NCBI GenBank assembly: GCA_902561095.1
Contig: CACEOF010000005.1
Span: 1 to 64,000, forward strand
Length of the DNA: 64,000 nucleotides
Origin: an uncultured Pelagibacteraceae bacterium
GTDB lineage: Bacteria > Pseudomonadota > Alphaproteobacteria > Pelagibacterales > Pelagibacteraceae
Direction of reading: 5' to 3'
The notes under the pieces are model-generated. The model saw only the letters and a program-made list of their open reading frames with translations. It was not told where the DNA came from and searched no databases. Shown here in pieces: positions 1 to 9,546 of this stretch. Positions within the stretch are counted from its first letter, which is position 1. The number at the start of each line of letters is the position of its first letter. A program made the translations under genes and the position numbers.

Positions 1-1
1 T

Positions 2-1273
2 AAAAATCAAAAATTAAAAATTATTTATAATAACAAAAAATTGTCTTTTTCAGGCGAGGGTAAGATAAAAGTTGATGATGAATTTGAAAGTATAAAATAT
101 TTAATATCAAAAAAAAATAAAAAAATTAATTTTGATTTAGATTTAAATTTAAATAAAACTAATTTCGAGGTAAATTTATTTAATTATAAAAATAAACGTA
201 AAACTAACACCCAATTAAAAATTGAGGGACATTACGAGCACGATAAAAATCTTTCTTTAGATAATCTAACTATTATAGAAAATAAAAATAAAATTAAAGT
301 AAGAAACCTTACCTTAAATAAGAATAATTCAATTGTCAATGTTGATTATATTGAGTTTGATTATTTAGACAATGAGAATAAATTAAATAAATATTCTATA
401 AAAAGAAAAAAAAAAAATGATTATGATGTTATCGGTTTGAGTTTAAATGCTAATGTCCTAATTTCAAATCTTTTAAAAGGTAACGATAAAAAAAGAAATG
501 ATTTTTTTGAAAATAATATTGTTTTAAATATAAATTTAGATGAAGTTTTTTTAGATGAAACCAATTCTATTTTAGATTTAAAAGGAAATTTTTTTATTAA
601 AAATAGTAGCGTATTAGATGCTAATTTATCTGCAGTTTTTGATAATAAAAAAAATATATCATTTACAATTAATACTGATGAGGAAAATAACAAAATAACT
701 ACACTATACTCTTCAAAAGCAAAACCATTAGTTGAACGATATAAATTTATTAAAGGATTTGATGAAGGATATCTAGATTTTTATTCGTCTAAAAAAGATA
801 ATGTTTCTAAATCTAAACTTAATATTTATGATTTTAAACTTAAAGAATTACCAGTATTAACAAAAATCCTTACTCTTGCTTCTCTGCAAGGTATTGCAGA
901 TATTTTATCAGGAGAGGGAATTAGATTTGATGAATTTGAAATGAATTTTAAAAATCAGGGGGATCTCATGACAATTGACGAGATTTATGCAATTGGTCCT
1001 GCAATTTCAGTATTAATGAGTGGATATGTAGAGGATAATAAACTAATTAGTTTAAGAGGGACACTTGTGCCAGCAACCACTATTAATAAAACAATAAGCT
1101 CAATACCAGTTCTTGGGAAAATTTTAGTTGGAAACAAAACAGGAGAGGGAGTTTTTGGAGTAAGTTTTAAGATTAAAGGGCCACCTAAGAAGCTAGAAAC
1201 TACTGTAAATCCAATTAAGACATTAACCCCAAGATTTATAACTCGTACAATAGAAAAAATAAAAAAAAATTAA
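2..1273 (+). CDS. AsmA/YhdP-like protein, C-terminal part (5' truncated)
   Basis: The reading frame is open from the first complete codon at base 2, so the gene begins outside the window; the TTG at 41 is only the first possible start inside it. The visible part is about 423 residues, rich in Lys, Asn and Ile, with alternating beta-strand-like segments. The last ~150 residues match the AsmA/YhdP (DUF3971) C-terminal style: a stretch running from LASLQGIADILSG to VPVLGKILVG and a terminal FKIKGPP with a Pro-rich tail. Members of this family are large envelope proteins that bridge inner and outer membrane and are implicated in phospholipid transport. It converges on tyrS with a 4-base overlap of stop codons. 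The family call is by recognition; exact subfamily is unsure. Confidence 0.7.
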   Translation, partial: KNQKLKIIYNNKKLSFSGEGKIKVDDEFESIKYLISKKNKKINFDLDLNLNKTNFEVNLFNYKNKRKTNTQLKIEGHYEHDKNLSLDNLTIIENKNKIKVRNLTLNKNNSIVNVDYIEFDYLDNENKLNKYSIKRKKKNDYDVIGLSLNANVLISNLLKGNDKKRNDFFENNIVLNINLDEVFLDETNSILDLKGNFFIKNSSVLDANLSAVFDNKKNISFTINTDEENNKITTLYSSKAKPLVERYKFIKGFDEGYLDFYSSKKDNVSKSKLNIYDFKLKELPVLTKILTLASLQGIADILSGEGIRFDEFEMNFKNQGDLMTIDEIYAIGPAISVLMSGYVEDNKLISLRGTLVPATTINKTISSIPVLGKILVGNKTGEGVFGVSFKIKGPPKKLETTVNPIKTLTPRFITRTIEKIKKN

Positions 1274-2499
1274 TTTATCTCAACTTTTATGTGTCTTTTT
1301 TTTCCTATAGATAACTTGAGGTAATTTTCTTTAAAAAGATTATGATCAATAATAAACTTTTCGTCAGATATAGTGTTATCATTAATTTTAATTGCATTTC
1401 CTTTTATAAGTCTTCTAATCTCACTTTTAGAATTTTCTAATTTAGATAGTAAAATAAGATCTAAAACGTTAATTTTTTTATCAATATTTTTTGATGAAAT
1501 ATTTACAGAAGGTAAATTTGAACCAAGTGAATTTCCCGAAAATACCTCTTTAGCAGCTTGTTCTGAGTTCTTCGCTGCCTTTTCACCATGAAGTAAAGAT
1601 GTAGCTTTATTTGCAAGCAATATTTTTAATTCATTTATATTATTTTTTTTTAATTTTTCTATTTCACTAATATCAAGATCAGTAAACATTTTTATAAATT
1701 TAATCACATCCCTGTCATCAATATTTCTCCAAAATTGCCAGTAATCATAAGCTGATAAAAATTTTTCATCTAACCAGATTGCACCATTCTCTGTCTTACC
1801 CATTTTTGCACCTGTAGCTAAAGTAATTAGCGGAGTAGTTAAACCAAAAGTTTGTTTATTATAATATCTTTTGATAAGCTCAACACCGTTCACAATATTT
1901 CCCCACTGATCAGAACCGCCAATTTGTAAAACACAACTTTCTTTTTTGTTTAATTCCAAAAAATCATATGCTTGCAAAATCATGTAATTAAATTCCATAT
2001 AACTTAGTGATTGTTCTCTATCTAATCTTAATTTGACACTATCAAATGTTAACATCCTATTGATTGTAAAGTGTTTTCCAATATCTCTTAAGAAAGATAT
2101 GTAATTTAAATTTTTTAACCAAGTAAAATTATTTACAAATATTGGTTTTGTGTTCGGATCATTATTATCTAAAAATTTTTTAAGAATATTTTTAATATTT
2201 TGAATATTTTTTTCAATTTCTTCGTCGCTTAAAATTTTTCTAGTTTTATCTTTTCCTGATGGATCACCAATTCTAGTAGTTCCCCCGCCAAGTAAAACTA
2301 TAGGACGATGTCCATTTTTTTGAAGTAATCTTAAACACATTATTTGTAGCAAGCTTCCAACATGTAAACTCTCTGCGGTACAATCAAAACCAATATAAGC
2401 TTTAATTTTTTCTTTGTTTAGTAGTTTCGATAATTCCTTCTCACTAGTACATTGATAGAAATATCCACGATCTTTAAATTCTTTTAAAAATTTATTCAT
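1270..2499 (-). CDS. tyrS: tyrosyl-tRNA synthetase
   Basis: Class I aminoacyl-tRNA synthetase that charges tRNA-Tyr in the cytoplasm. At 409 residues it has the usual bacterial TyrRS length. The HIGH-type motif appears as HVGS at residues 46-49, preceded by YIGFDCTAESLHVG; the binding-pocket block GGSDQWGN lies near 194-201; the KMSKS loop is KMGKT at 232-236. The last ~70 residues (from about 340) form the S4-like RNA-binding domain, with the segment KSEIRRLIKGNAIKIN. The ATG at 2499 lies 45 bases from the chosen anmK start on the other strand, so both genes probably use a short divergent promoter region. Confidence 0.97.
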   Translation of the reverse strand: MNKFLKEFKDRGYFYQCTSEKELSKLLNKEKIKAYIGFDCTAESLHVGSLLQIMCLRLLQKNGHRPIVLLGGGTTRIGDPSGKDKTRKILSDEEIEKNIQNIKNILKKFLDNNDPNTKPIFVNNFTWLKNLNYISFLRDIGKHFTINRMLTFDSVKLRLDREQSLSYMEFNYMILQAYDFLELNKKESCVLQIGGSDQWGNIVNGVELIKRYYNKQTFGLTTPLITLATGAKMGKTENGAIWLDEKFLSAYDYWQFWRNIDDRDVIKFIKMFTDLDISEIEKLKKNNINELKILLANKATSLLHGEKAAKNSEQAAKEVFSGNSLGSNLPSVNISSKNIDKKINVLDLILLSKLENSKSEIRRLIKGNAIKINDNTISDEKFIIDHNLFKENYLKLSIGKKRHIKVEIN

Positions 2500-2544
2500 A
2501 TGTCTATAGTTACAATATACAAATTTTTAATAAAAAGAATATCA

Positions 2545-3687
2545 ATGAAACAAAAATTATATACATCTATAGGATTAATGAGTGGTACTTCAATGGATGG
2601 AGTGGATATATCAATAATACAATCTGATGGGCAATATCAATTTTATAACATTTTAGATGATTATTTTGAGTATGATATCGAACTACAAGCAGAGTTAATT
2701 AGATTAAGAAACTTAGTTTTAGCCGAGAATGATTTATTTCAATATTCCAAAGAATTAGGAAATCTAGAAAGAAAAATCACAGTTTTTCATGCAGAAAAAA
2801 TAAAACAAATATTATTAAAATATAAGCATGAAGTTGATTTAATTGGTTTTCATGGCCAAACAATATTTCATGAGCCACAAAAAAAAATTACAAAACAGCT
2901 TGGAGACGGAAAGTTGCTATCTCAACTATTAAAAAAAAAGGTAGTTTACGACTTTAGACAAAAAGATATTGAAAATGATGGACAAGGAGCCCCTTTAACG
3001 CCAATATTTCACTATCTCATATCCAATATTGTGAATGAAAAATTTAAAACAGGATTTCCTATAGGATTTATAAATATTGGAGGAATAACAAACCTTACTA
3101 AAATTATAAATATTTCCAATAATTTTGAGGATAATATTACCGCTTATGATATTGGGCCTGGCAATTGCTTGATAGATGACTGGGTTAGAAAAAATTCTAA
3201 TAAAAAATTTGATGAAAATGGTAATATATCGAAAGCAGGAAAAATTGATCAATTAATTACTAATCAAATTATTGAAAATTTTAATATAGATACATACTCA
3301 AATTCTTTAGATATTAAAGATTTTGATAACTCTTTTGCTAGAGGTCTTTCATTTGAAAATGGCTGCACTACAATAACTAACTTTACAGGTTATCTCATAG
3401 CTAAAGGAATAGAAAATATAGGTTCCAATAGTAAAATTAAATATTTAATTTCGGGCGGAGGAAGAAAAAATATTGCTTTAATGGATTGTATTAAAGAAAA
3501 TCTTAACGATAAAAATAAATTTATTTTAGATAATATAGATAACTATGGCTTCAATGGTGATTTTATTGAGTCTCAGGCATTTGGATATTTAGCTATTAGA
3601 TCTTTTTTAAATTTGCCAATTTCATTTCCAAGCACAACAGGATGCAAGGAGCCAACGCTTGGAGGTAAAATTGAAGTAAATTTTTAA
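2545..3687 (+). CDS. anmK: anhydro-N-acetylmuramic acid kinase
   Basis: Phosphorylates 1,6-anhydro-MurNAc released during peptidoglycan turnover to MurNAc-6-phosphate, so it acts in cell-wall recycling. The signature GLMSGTSMDGVD sits at residues 10-21; other family blocks are GFHGQT, the NIGGITNLT stretch, AYDIGPGNCLIDDW and ISGGGRKN. The start at 2545 is chosen over an upstream in-frame ATG at 2500 because the upstream one directly abuts the divergent tyrS start and adds 15 residues that precede the conserved N-terminus. Length 380 residues fits the family (about 370). The downstream end overlaps the stop of the convergent hydrolase by 4 bases. Confidence 0.95.
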   Translation: MKQKLYTSIGLMSGTSMDGVDISIIQSDGQYQFYNILDDYFEYDIELQAELIRLRNLVLAENDLFQYSKELGNLERKITVFHAEKIKQILLKYKHEVDLIGFHGQTIFHEPQKKITKQLGDGKLLSQLLKKKVVYDFRQKDIENDGQGAPLTPIFHYLISNIVNEKFKTGFPIGFINIGGITNLTKIINISNNFEDNITAYDIGPGNCLIDDWVRKNSNKKFDENGNISKAGKIDQLITNQIIENFNIDTYSNSLDIKDFDNSFARGLSFENGCTTITNFTGYLIAKGIENIGSNSKIKYLISGGGRKNIALMDCIKENLNDKNKFILDNIDNYGFNGDFIESQAFGYLAIRSFLNLPISFPSTTGCKEPTLGGKIEVNF

Positions 3688-4340
3688 TAAAGAGCTGTTT
3701 CTTTTTTAATGTATTTGTTAAGAGTTTTAATTAATAAATTATCAGTTTTAGAAAAAAAATGATTTGCATCAGCGATACTGTTGAATTCAACTTTTATACC
3801 TTTTTGAGCGCTTAGTCTTTTATCTAATTCAGAAATATATTGGATTGGAACCAATTCGTCCTTTTTTCCATAAACAACCATACCAGATGTGGGGCATGGA
3901 GATAAAAAAGAAAAATCGTACACATTTGGTTGAGGTGAAATTGCTATAAATCTATTTATTTCTGGTCTTCTCATTAACAACTGCATGGCTATTAAAGATC
4001 CAAATGAAAAACCAGATACCCAACATTGTGAATTATCAAAATTTTCTCTTTCCAACCAGTCCAGTGCTGCAGCTGCATCTGCTAATTCTCCTTGGCCATT
4101 ATCAAATTCTCCATCACTTTTTCCAACTCCTCTAAAGTTTACTCTACAAACGGAGAAATCATTTTCCATAAATGTATGGAACGTATCTACTACAACTTTG
4201 TTATTCATGGTTCCACCATATTGAGGATGAGGTTGTAATATTAGTGCTATTGGAGATGTATTTTTTTTACTTTTAAAATATTTAGCTTCAAGTCGGCCAG
4301 CAGGACCTGGAATAAATATTTCTAAAATCTTGTTATCCAT
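3684..4340 (-). CDS. alpha/beta hydrolase of the COG2945 type
   Basis: Small (218 residues) serine hydrolase-fold protein of unknown substrate. The nucleophile elbow is GFSFG with Ser112; the likely acid is Asp161 (GKKDELVP) and the likely catalytic His is His194 (DANHFF). The oxyanion region near residues 36-44 carries the family block QPHPQYGG. There is no signal peptide, so it is cytoplasmic. It is divergent from iscR, and the 137 bases between them hold the iscR promoter. Its position next to a SUF operon may not be functional. Family assignment is confident; function is not known to me. Confidence 0.85.
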   Translation of the reverse strand: MDNKILEIFIPGPAGRLEAKYFKSKKNTSPIALILQPHPQYGGTMNNKVVVDTFHTFMENDFSVCRVNFRGVGKSDGEFDNGQGELADAAAALDWLERENFDNSQCWVSGFSFGSLIAMQLLMRRPEINRFIAISPQPNVYDFSFLSPCPTSGMVVYGKKDELVPIQYISELDKRLSAQKGIKVEFNSIADANHFFSKTDNLLIKTLNKYIKKETALY

Positions 4341-4422
4341 ATGCGCAATTGATTATTATTCTCAAAAAAAAGTTACGTTTATCACAAGTGAGCGACAAAA
4401 TGTTAGTTTTTTTTTAAAGTCT

Positions 4423-4447
4423 AAACTTGACCATTTTAGTCAGGTAT
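4423..4447 (+). promoter_or_regulatory. IscR type-1 binding site upstream of iscR-suf
   Basis: A 25-base near-palindrome with half-sites ACTTGAC (4425-4431) and GTCAGGT (4439-4445) and a 7-base AT-rich centre. Compared with the E. coli type-1 IscR consensus (half-sites ATASYYGAC and GTCRRSTAT, spacer TRHWWWW) I count two mismatches. The site covers the -35 hexamer of the promoter I infer for iscR, the expected geometry for autorepression by Fe-S loaded IscR. The sequence match is direct; binding is inferred from the gene that follows. Confidence 0.8.
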
Positions 4448-4454
4448 GTATAAA
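4427..4454 (+). promoter_or_regulatory. sigma-70 type promoter of the iscR-suf operon
   Basis: TTGACC at 4427-4432 and TATAAA at 4449-4454 with a 16-base spacer resemble -35 and -10 elements. This would place the transcription start near 4460, about 17 bases before the iscR ATG at 4478, so the leader is very short. The -35 element lies inside the IscR site. Confidence 0.6.
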
Positions 4455-4477
4455 AACCCCACAATTTATTAGGTAAT

Positions 4478-4903
4478 ATGAAATTAACATCAAAAGGTAG
4501 ATATGCCGTTATGGCATTAGTTGATCTTGCAAGGTTTGATACTATTAATCCAGTGTCTTTGAGGGATATTTCATTAAGACAAGGAATTTCTCTAGACTAC
4601 CTAGAGCAAATTTTTTCAAAATTAAAAAGAAATCAAATTGTAAAAAGTACAAGAGGAAACCAAGGTGGATATGTTTTGTCAAAAAAACCAAATGAAATCA
4701 AGCTTACAAATATTTTAAGTGCAGTTGATGAAAAAGTTAAAACTGTTCAGTGTAAAAAAGAGTCAAAAAAAGGCTGTAATGGTAAAGCAACTAAATGTGT
4801 AACTCACAATCTATGGGATGAATTAGAAACTCATATTAATACTTTTTTTGAAAAAAAAAGTTTACAGGACTTGTTAAAAAATAAATCAGAACGGGTTAAT
4901 TAA
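4478..4903 (+). CDS. iscR: Rrf2-family Fe-S cluster regulator, IscR-like
   Basis: Winged-helix regulator of 141 residues that in this family senses cellular Fe-S status. Residues 1-65 form the DNA-binding part ([14 protein letters not shown], recognition helix region [12 protein letters not shown], wing RGNQGGY). Cluster ligands are Cys92, Cys100, Cys107 and His110. The order is as in E. coli IscR, but the spacing is C-x7-C-x6-C-x2-H instead of C-x5-C-x5-C-x2-H. It is the first gene of the suf operon, 1 base before sufB. The type-1 site upstream supports an IscR, not a RirA or NsrR, identity. Confidence 0.92.
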   Translation: MKLTSKGRYAVMALVDLARFDTINPVSLRDISLRQGISLDYLEQIFSKLKRNQIVKSTRGNQGGYVLSKKPNEIKLTNILSAVDEKVKTVQCKKESKKGCNGKATKCVTHNLWDELETHINTFFEKKSLQDLLKNKSERVN

Positions 4904-4904
4904 G

Positions 4905-6347
4905 ATGGAAAACAGACAGAAGGAAATTGATAAATTAAAAGATTATAAGTACGGTTTCTCGACAGATATAGAAAATACGAAAGCACCTAAAGGTCTTAAT
5001 GAAGATGTAATTAAATTTATTTCTAATATTAAAAAAGAACCACAATGGATGCTTGATTTTAGATTAAAAGCCTTCGAAAGATTTAAACAATTGAAAGAGC
5101 CTAATTGGCAAAAACCCAAATATCCAAAGATAGATTATCAAGATTTGTATTATTATTCTGCACCTAAAAGTATGGATGATAAACCAAAAAGTTTAGATGA
5201 ATTAGATCCTAAACTTTTAGAAACTTATAAAAAGTTAGGTATTCCTCTTCAAGAACAGGCAAGATTAAATGGTATTGCTGTTGATGCTGTTTTCGACTCA
5301 GTTTCAGTCGCAACAACTTTTAGAGAAGAACTAATAAAACAAGGAATAATTTTTTGTCCAATTTCAGAGGCAATTCAAAATCACCCAGAATTAGTTAAAA
5401 AATATTTAGGTTCCGTAATTCCATTAACTGATCACTTTTTTGCAACTTTAAATTCAGCGGTTTTTACCGATGGTTCATTTGTGTATATTCCAGAGGGTGT
5501 CAGATGTCCAATGGAACTCTCAACATATTTTAGAATAAATGCATCTAATACAGGTCAATTTGAAAGAACTTTAATTGTTGCGGACAAAGGAAGTTACGTT
5601 AGTTATTTAGAAGGTTGTACAGCTCCAATGAGAGATGAAAATCAATTGCATGCTGCAAATGTCGAATTAGTTGCTCTAGATGATGCTGAAATAAAATATT
5701 CAACAGTTCAAAATTGGTATCCAGGTGATAAGGATGGAAAAGGTGGTATATACAACTTTGTAACCAAACGAGGTTTATGCAAAGGAAAGAATTCCAAAAT
5801 ATCCTGGACACAAGTTGAAACTGGATCTGCAATCACCTGGAAATATCCTAGTTGCATTCTAAAAGGCGATAATTCTATTGGGGAGTTTTATTCAATTGCC
5901 ATTACGAATAATTACCAAAAAGCTGATACAGGCACTAAAATGATCCATTTGGGAAAAAATACAAAAAGTAAAATTATATCAAAGGGAATTAGTGCTGGTT
6001 TTTCAGATATGACCTATAGAGGATTAGTCGATATTTCATCCAAGGCATCAAATTCAAATAATTATACACAGTGTGACTCTCTATTGATGGGAAATAAATG
6101 TGGTGCTCACACAGTTCCTTACATTAAAAATAAGAATTCAGAGTCAAATATAGCCCATGAAGCAACCACTTCTAAAATAAGTGAGGAACAATTACATTAT
6201 TGCCAGCAAAGAGGACTAAGTGCGGAGGAGGCGGTTGGCTTAATTGTAAATGGATTTTGTAAAGAAGTATTACAACAATTACCAATGGAATTTGCTGTTG
6301 AGGCTCAAAAGTTAGTAGGGATTAGTTTAGAGGGAAGTGTAGGCTAA
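4905..6347 (+). CDS. sufB: Fe-S cluster scaffold subunit SufB
   Basis: SufB is the central scaffold subunit of the SufBC2D complex that assembles Fe-S clusters in the cytoplasm. The 480-residue product has the family blocks [35 protein letters not shown], the core beta-helix segment [17 protein letters not shown] (here [16 protein letters not shown]), and C-terminal [15 protein letters not shown] followed by [20 protein letters not shown]. Length matches full-size SufB (about 480-495). The stop codon overlaps the sufC start in TAATG, indicating translational coupling. Part of the iscR-led operon. Confidence 0.97.
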   Translation: MENRQKEIDKLKDYKYGFSTDIENTKAPKGLNEDVIKFISNIKKEPQWMLDFRLKAFERFKQLKEPNWQKPKYPKIDYQDLYYYSAPKSMDDKPKSLDELDPKLLETYKKLGIPLQEQARLNGIAVDAVFDSVSVATTFREELIKQGIIFCPISEAIQNHPELVKKYLGSVIPLTDHFFATLNSAVFTDGSFVYIPEGVRCPMELSTYFRINASNTGQFERTLIVADKGSYVSYLEGCTAPMRDENQLHAANVELVALDDAEIKYSTVQNWYPGDKDGKGGIYNFVTKRGLCKGKNSKISWTQVETGSAITWKYPSCILKGDNSIGEFYSIAITNNYQKADTGTKMIHLGKNTKSKIISKGISAGFSDMTYRGLVDISSKASNSNNYTQCDSLLMGNKCGAHTVPYIKNKNSESNIAHEATTSKISEEQLHYCQQRGLSAEEAVGLIVNGFCKEVLQQLPMEFAVEAQKLVGISLEGSVG

Positions 6348-7081
6348 TGTTAAAAATAAATAAATTAAACGCTAAAATTGATAATAAGGAAATTTTAAAG
6401 GGATTTTCACTTAAAGTTAATCCTGGTGAGGTTCATGCTATAATGGGTCCTAACGGGTCAGGCAAAAGTACTCTTTCAAATATTTTGTCAGGAAAGAAAG
6501 GATATGAAGTTTCTGGTGAAGTTCTTTTCGAGGAAAAAGATTTATTTGAACTTGAAACAGAGGAAAGAGCTCATAAAGGTATTTTTTTAGCTTTTCAATA
6601 TCCCCTAGAAATCCCTGGAGTAAACACAAATATATTTTTAAAAACGTCTCTCAACGCTGTTAGAAAAGCGAGAGGTGAGAAAGAACTTGATGCGATAGAA
6701 TTTTTAAAATTAGTTAGACAAAAATCTAAAGAACTTAAATTTGATGAGGAAAAGTTAAATAGACAATTAAATGTTGGTTTTTCTGGAGGAGAAAAAAAGA
6801 AAAATGAAATTTTACAAATGTCAATGTTATCCCCAAAACTTTCAATACTTGATGAAACCGACTCAGGGCTAGATATAGATGCTTTAAGAATTGTTGCAGA
6901 TGGAGTGAATACTTTAAGAAACAAAGAAAATTCTTTTTTAATAATCACACATTATCAAAGATTGCTCGATTATATTAAGCCTGACTTTGTCCATGTTTTA
7001 ATGAATGGAAAGATTGTTAAATCTGGTGGTTCAGATCTAGCTTTAGAATTAGAAAAAAAAGGATATGAAAATTTTAATTAG
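6347..7081 (+). CDS. sufC: Fe-S assembly ATPase SufC
   Basis: ABC-type ATPase that drives conformational change in SufBC2D; it is cytoplasmic with no permease partner. Walker A is GPNGSGKST (about residues 34-42), the SufC-specific signature is FSGGEKKKNEI and Walker B/D-loop is LSILDETDSGLDIDAL. Length of 244 residues is typical. The start overlaps the sufB stop and its stop abuts the sufD ATG with no gap, so the three genes are translated as a coupled unit. Confidence 0.98.
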   Translation: MLKINKLNAKIDNKEILKGFSLKVNPGEVHAIMGPNGSGKSTLSNILSGKKGYEVSGEVLFEEKDLFELETEERAHKGIFLAFQYPLEIPGVNTNIFLKTSLNAVRKARGEKELDAIEFLKLVRQKSKELKFDEEKLNRQLNVGFSGGEKKKNEILQMSMLSPKLSILDETDSGLDIDALRIVADGVNTLRNKENSFLIITHYQRLLDYIKPDFVHVLMNGKIVKSGGSDLALELEKKGYENFN

Positions 7082-8329
7082 ATGAAAGAACAATTACAAA
7101 AAGACTTTGACAATACTATTAAAAATTTAAATTTATCTCAAAAAGATATTGAAATAAAAAAATTTTCTTTGGATAATTTTATAAATAAAGGTTTTCCTAA
7201 TAGAAAAGAAGAAGATTGGAAATTCTCAGACCTTAACCAGATAATTAAAAAAAATATCGGGGAATTGAGTTTTTATAATGATTATACATCTACCAATAAA
7301 GTTGATACCTCTGTATATGTAGATGGATTAGAACATAATAAAATAGTATTTATAAACGGCAGAATCGAAAAAATTGATTTTGATTATGAAAAAAAAGAAC
7401 AAATAGAAATAATTGATCAGTCAGAAACTGTTAATAAATTTTATAACAATAATTCTTTGTCTGATTTAAATAATGCACTTACTAATAAATCCTTTAAAAT
7501 TGTCATTAAAAAGGGCTATCAGTTATTAAAACCACTTATTATTTACCACACAACAAACTCTAAAATTTGGTCCAAAAACATTAATTTAAAACTAGATTTT
7601 GAGCTGCAAGAAGACAGTCACTTGAGATTGATTGACTTATTTAGTGATACATCAGAAAAAAATTTTTTAAATATTTTTTATAACTTTAATTTAAAAGAAA
7701 ATGCAATTCTTAAAAATTATAAAGTAGATAAATTAGAAAATAAAAACATTAAATATTCTTTTAATAATATTGAACAATATAAAAACACTGTTTCAGAGAC
7801 ATTTATTTTATCATCAGGATCAAGTTTTTTTAAAAGTGAAATTAATTGTAATTTAAAAGGTGAACATTCATCAGCTTTTGTAAATGGTATTTTTTCTCTT
7901 GATAATAGTAAACATCACGAAATAAGAACAATAGTAAATCATCTGACAGAGAATACGAAAAGCTATCAATTAATTAAGAGTGTTTTAGAAGATAGTTCTA
8001 AAGCAGTATATCAAGGAAAAATATTTGTAAGTTCAGATGCACAAAAAACTGATGGATATCAGCTTAGTAAAGCAATACTACTAAATAAAGATTCAGAATT
8101 TAATGCTAAGCCTGAATTAGAGATTTATGCAGATGATGTAAAATGTTCACATGGTTCAGCTTCAGGAAGTCTTAACGAAGACTCTATATTTTATTTAATG
8201 TCTAGGGGGCTGAATTATAACCAAGCAAGAGAACTTTTAATTAATGGTTTTTTACTTGATGTAGTAGAAAAAATTACAGACTCTGAAATCAGAAATTTAA
8301 TTAAAAATATGATTGGAATAAAAGAATGA
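7082..8329 (+). CDS. sufD: Fe-S cluster assembly protein SufD
   Basis: Paralogue of SufB that pairs with it in SufBC2D and is linked to iron acquisition for cluster building. The N-terminal 130 residues are poorly conserved but contain GFPNRKEEDWKFSDL, a family hallmark. The C-terminal half carries the SUF beta-helix block QGKIFVSSDAQKTDGYQLSK and the strongly conserved DVKCSHGSASGSL. 415 residues is normal. It is directly joined to sufC and overlaps sufS by 4 bases (ATGA). Confidence 0.96.
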   Translation: MKEQLQKDFDNTIKNLNLSQKDIEIKKFSLDNFINKGFPNRKEEDWKFSDLNQIIKKNIGELSFYNDYTSTNKVDTSVYVDGLEHNKIVFINGRIEKIDFDYEKKEQIEIIDQSETVNKFYNNNSLSDLNNALTNKSFKIVIKKGYQLLKPLIIYHTTNSKIWSKNINLKLDFELQEDSHLRLIDLFSDTSEKNFLNIFYNFNLKENAILKNYKVDKLENKNIKYSFNNIEQYKNTVSETFILSSGSSFFKSEINCNLKGEHSSAFVNGIFSLDNSKHHEIRTIVNHLTENTKSYQLIKSVLEDSSKAVYQGKIFVSSDAQKTDGYQLSKAILLNKDSEFNAKPELEIYADDVKCSHGSASGSLNEDSIFYLMSRGLNYNQARELLINGFLLDVVEKITDSEIRNLIKNMIGIKE

Positions 8330-9546
8330 AAATAGAAAATATAAAAAAAGAATTCCCTATTTTTGACGAAAAAATTAAGAATAATGATTTAGTTTACCTT
8401 GATAGCGCAAACTCTTCACAAAAACCTAAAGTTGTTGCAGATAGAATTAATGAATTTTATACCAAACAGTTTTCAAATGTTGGAAGAAGTGTTCACTATC
8501 TTGCAATAGCAGCTACTAATTTATACGAAAATACAAGATCTTCTGTTCAAAAATATATTAACGCCAAAGATAAAAATGAAATTGTTTTTACAAAAGGTGC
8601 AACTGAAGCATTAAATTTAGTTGCAAATATCTTAGGACAAAATTATTTAAACGAAGGCGATGAAATTTTAATCACTGAACTTGAACATCATTCAAATTAT
8701 GTTCCATGGCATTTTTTAAGAAAATCAAAAAATATCAAAATTAATTTTGCAGAAATGAACGAAGATGGTGAAGTTTCTTTAGAAGAAATTGAAAAAAAAA
8801 TAACACCTAAAACTAAGGTTATAGCAATTACACATTTATCAAATGTTACAGGTGCAATACTACCTGTTAAAGAAATAACCGATCTAGCACATTCAAAAGG
8901 TATAATTGTTGTCATTGATGGTTGCCAGGGCGCGCCACATCTTAAACTAGATATGCAAGATCTCGATTGTGATTTTTATGCAATATCATGTCACAAAATG
9001 TACGGACCAACAGGACTTGGTGTTTTATACGGTAAAAAAAAATGGCTAGAGGAATTACCTCCTTATCAAGGTGGTGGAGGAATGATCAGTGAAGTTAAAA
9101 AAGATAGTATTTCTTATGGTGAATTACCAAATAAATATGAAGCTGGAACAATGGCGACCGCTCAAGTCATTGCCTTTGATGAGTCAATTAAGTTTATGGA
9201 AAGCATTGGTATAGAAAACATCATGCAACACGAAGCTGATTTAGTTGAATATGGACAAGAATTATTACAAAAAAATAACTCTGTTAAATTGATTGGTAGC
9301 CCTAAAAATAAAGGTGGAGTTTTATCCTTCACTTTAGAAGGAGTTCATCCACATGATATCGCAACTATACTAGATGAAGATGGAGTAGCAATAAGAGCAG
9401 GACATCATTGTTGTCAAATTTTACATGACAAATTAAATATACCTGCAAGTGCAAGAGCTTCTGTTGGAATTTATAATACTAAAGATGATCTAGATAAATT
9501 AAATGACTCAATTAACAACTGCAAAAAAATATTTAACTTAAAATGA
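8326..9546 (+). CDS. sufS: cysteine desulfurase SufS
   Basis: PLP enzyme that takes sulfur from L-cysteine to supply the SUF machinery. The PLP lysine is Lys224 in SCHKMYGPTG; the persulfide-forming cysteine is Cys362 in RAGHHCCQ, with a second Cys363 directly after it where many SufS proteins have Ala. Length 406 residues is typical of group II desulfurases. The start overlaps sufD and its end overlaps sufU, each by 4 bases. With SufU downstream rather than SufE, the sulfur acceptor is probably SufU. Confidence 0.97.
   Translation: MKIENIKKEFPIFDEKIKNNDLVYLDSANSSQKPKVVADRINEFYTKQFSNVGRSVHYLAIAATNLYENTRSSVQKYINAKDKNEIVFTKGATEALNLVANILGQNYLNEGDEILITELEHHSNYVPWHFLRKSKNIKINFAEMNEDGEVSLEEIEKKITPKTKVIAITHLSNVTGAILPVKEITDLAHSKGIIVVIDGCQGAPHLKLDMQDLDCDFYAISCHKMYGPTGLGVLYGKKKWLEELPPYQGGGGMISEVKKDSISYGELPNKYEAGTMATAQVIAFDESIKFMESIGIENIMQHEADLVEYGQELLQKNNSVKLIGSPKNKGGVLSFTLEGVHPHDIATILDEDGVAIRAGHHCCQILHDKLNIPASARASVGIYNTKDDLDKLNDSINNCKKIFNLK

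Noticed and set aside
6595..6948. 117-codon frame antisense to sufC
   Set aside because: Lies fully inside sufC, which has all ABC motifs; Ser/Phe-rich shadow.
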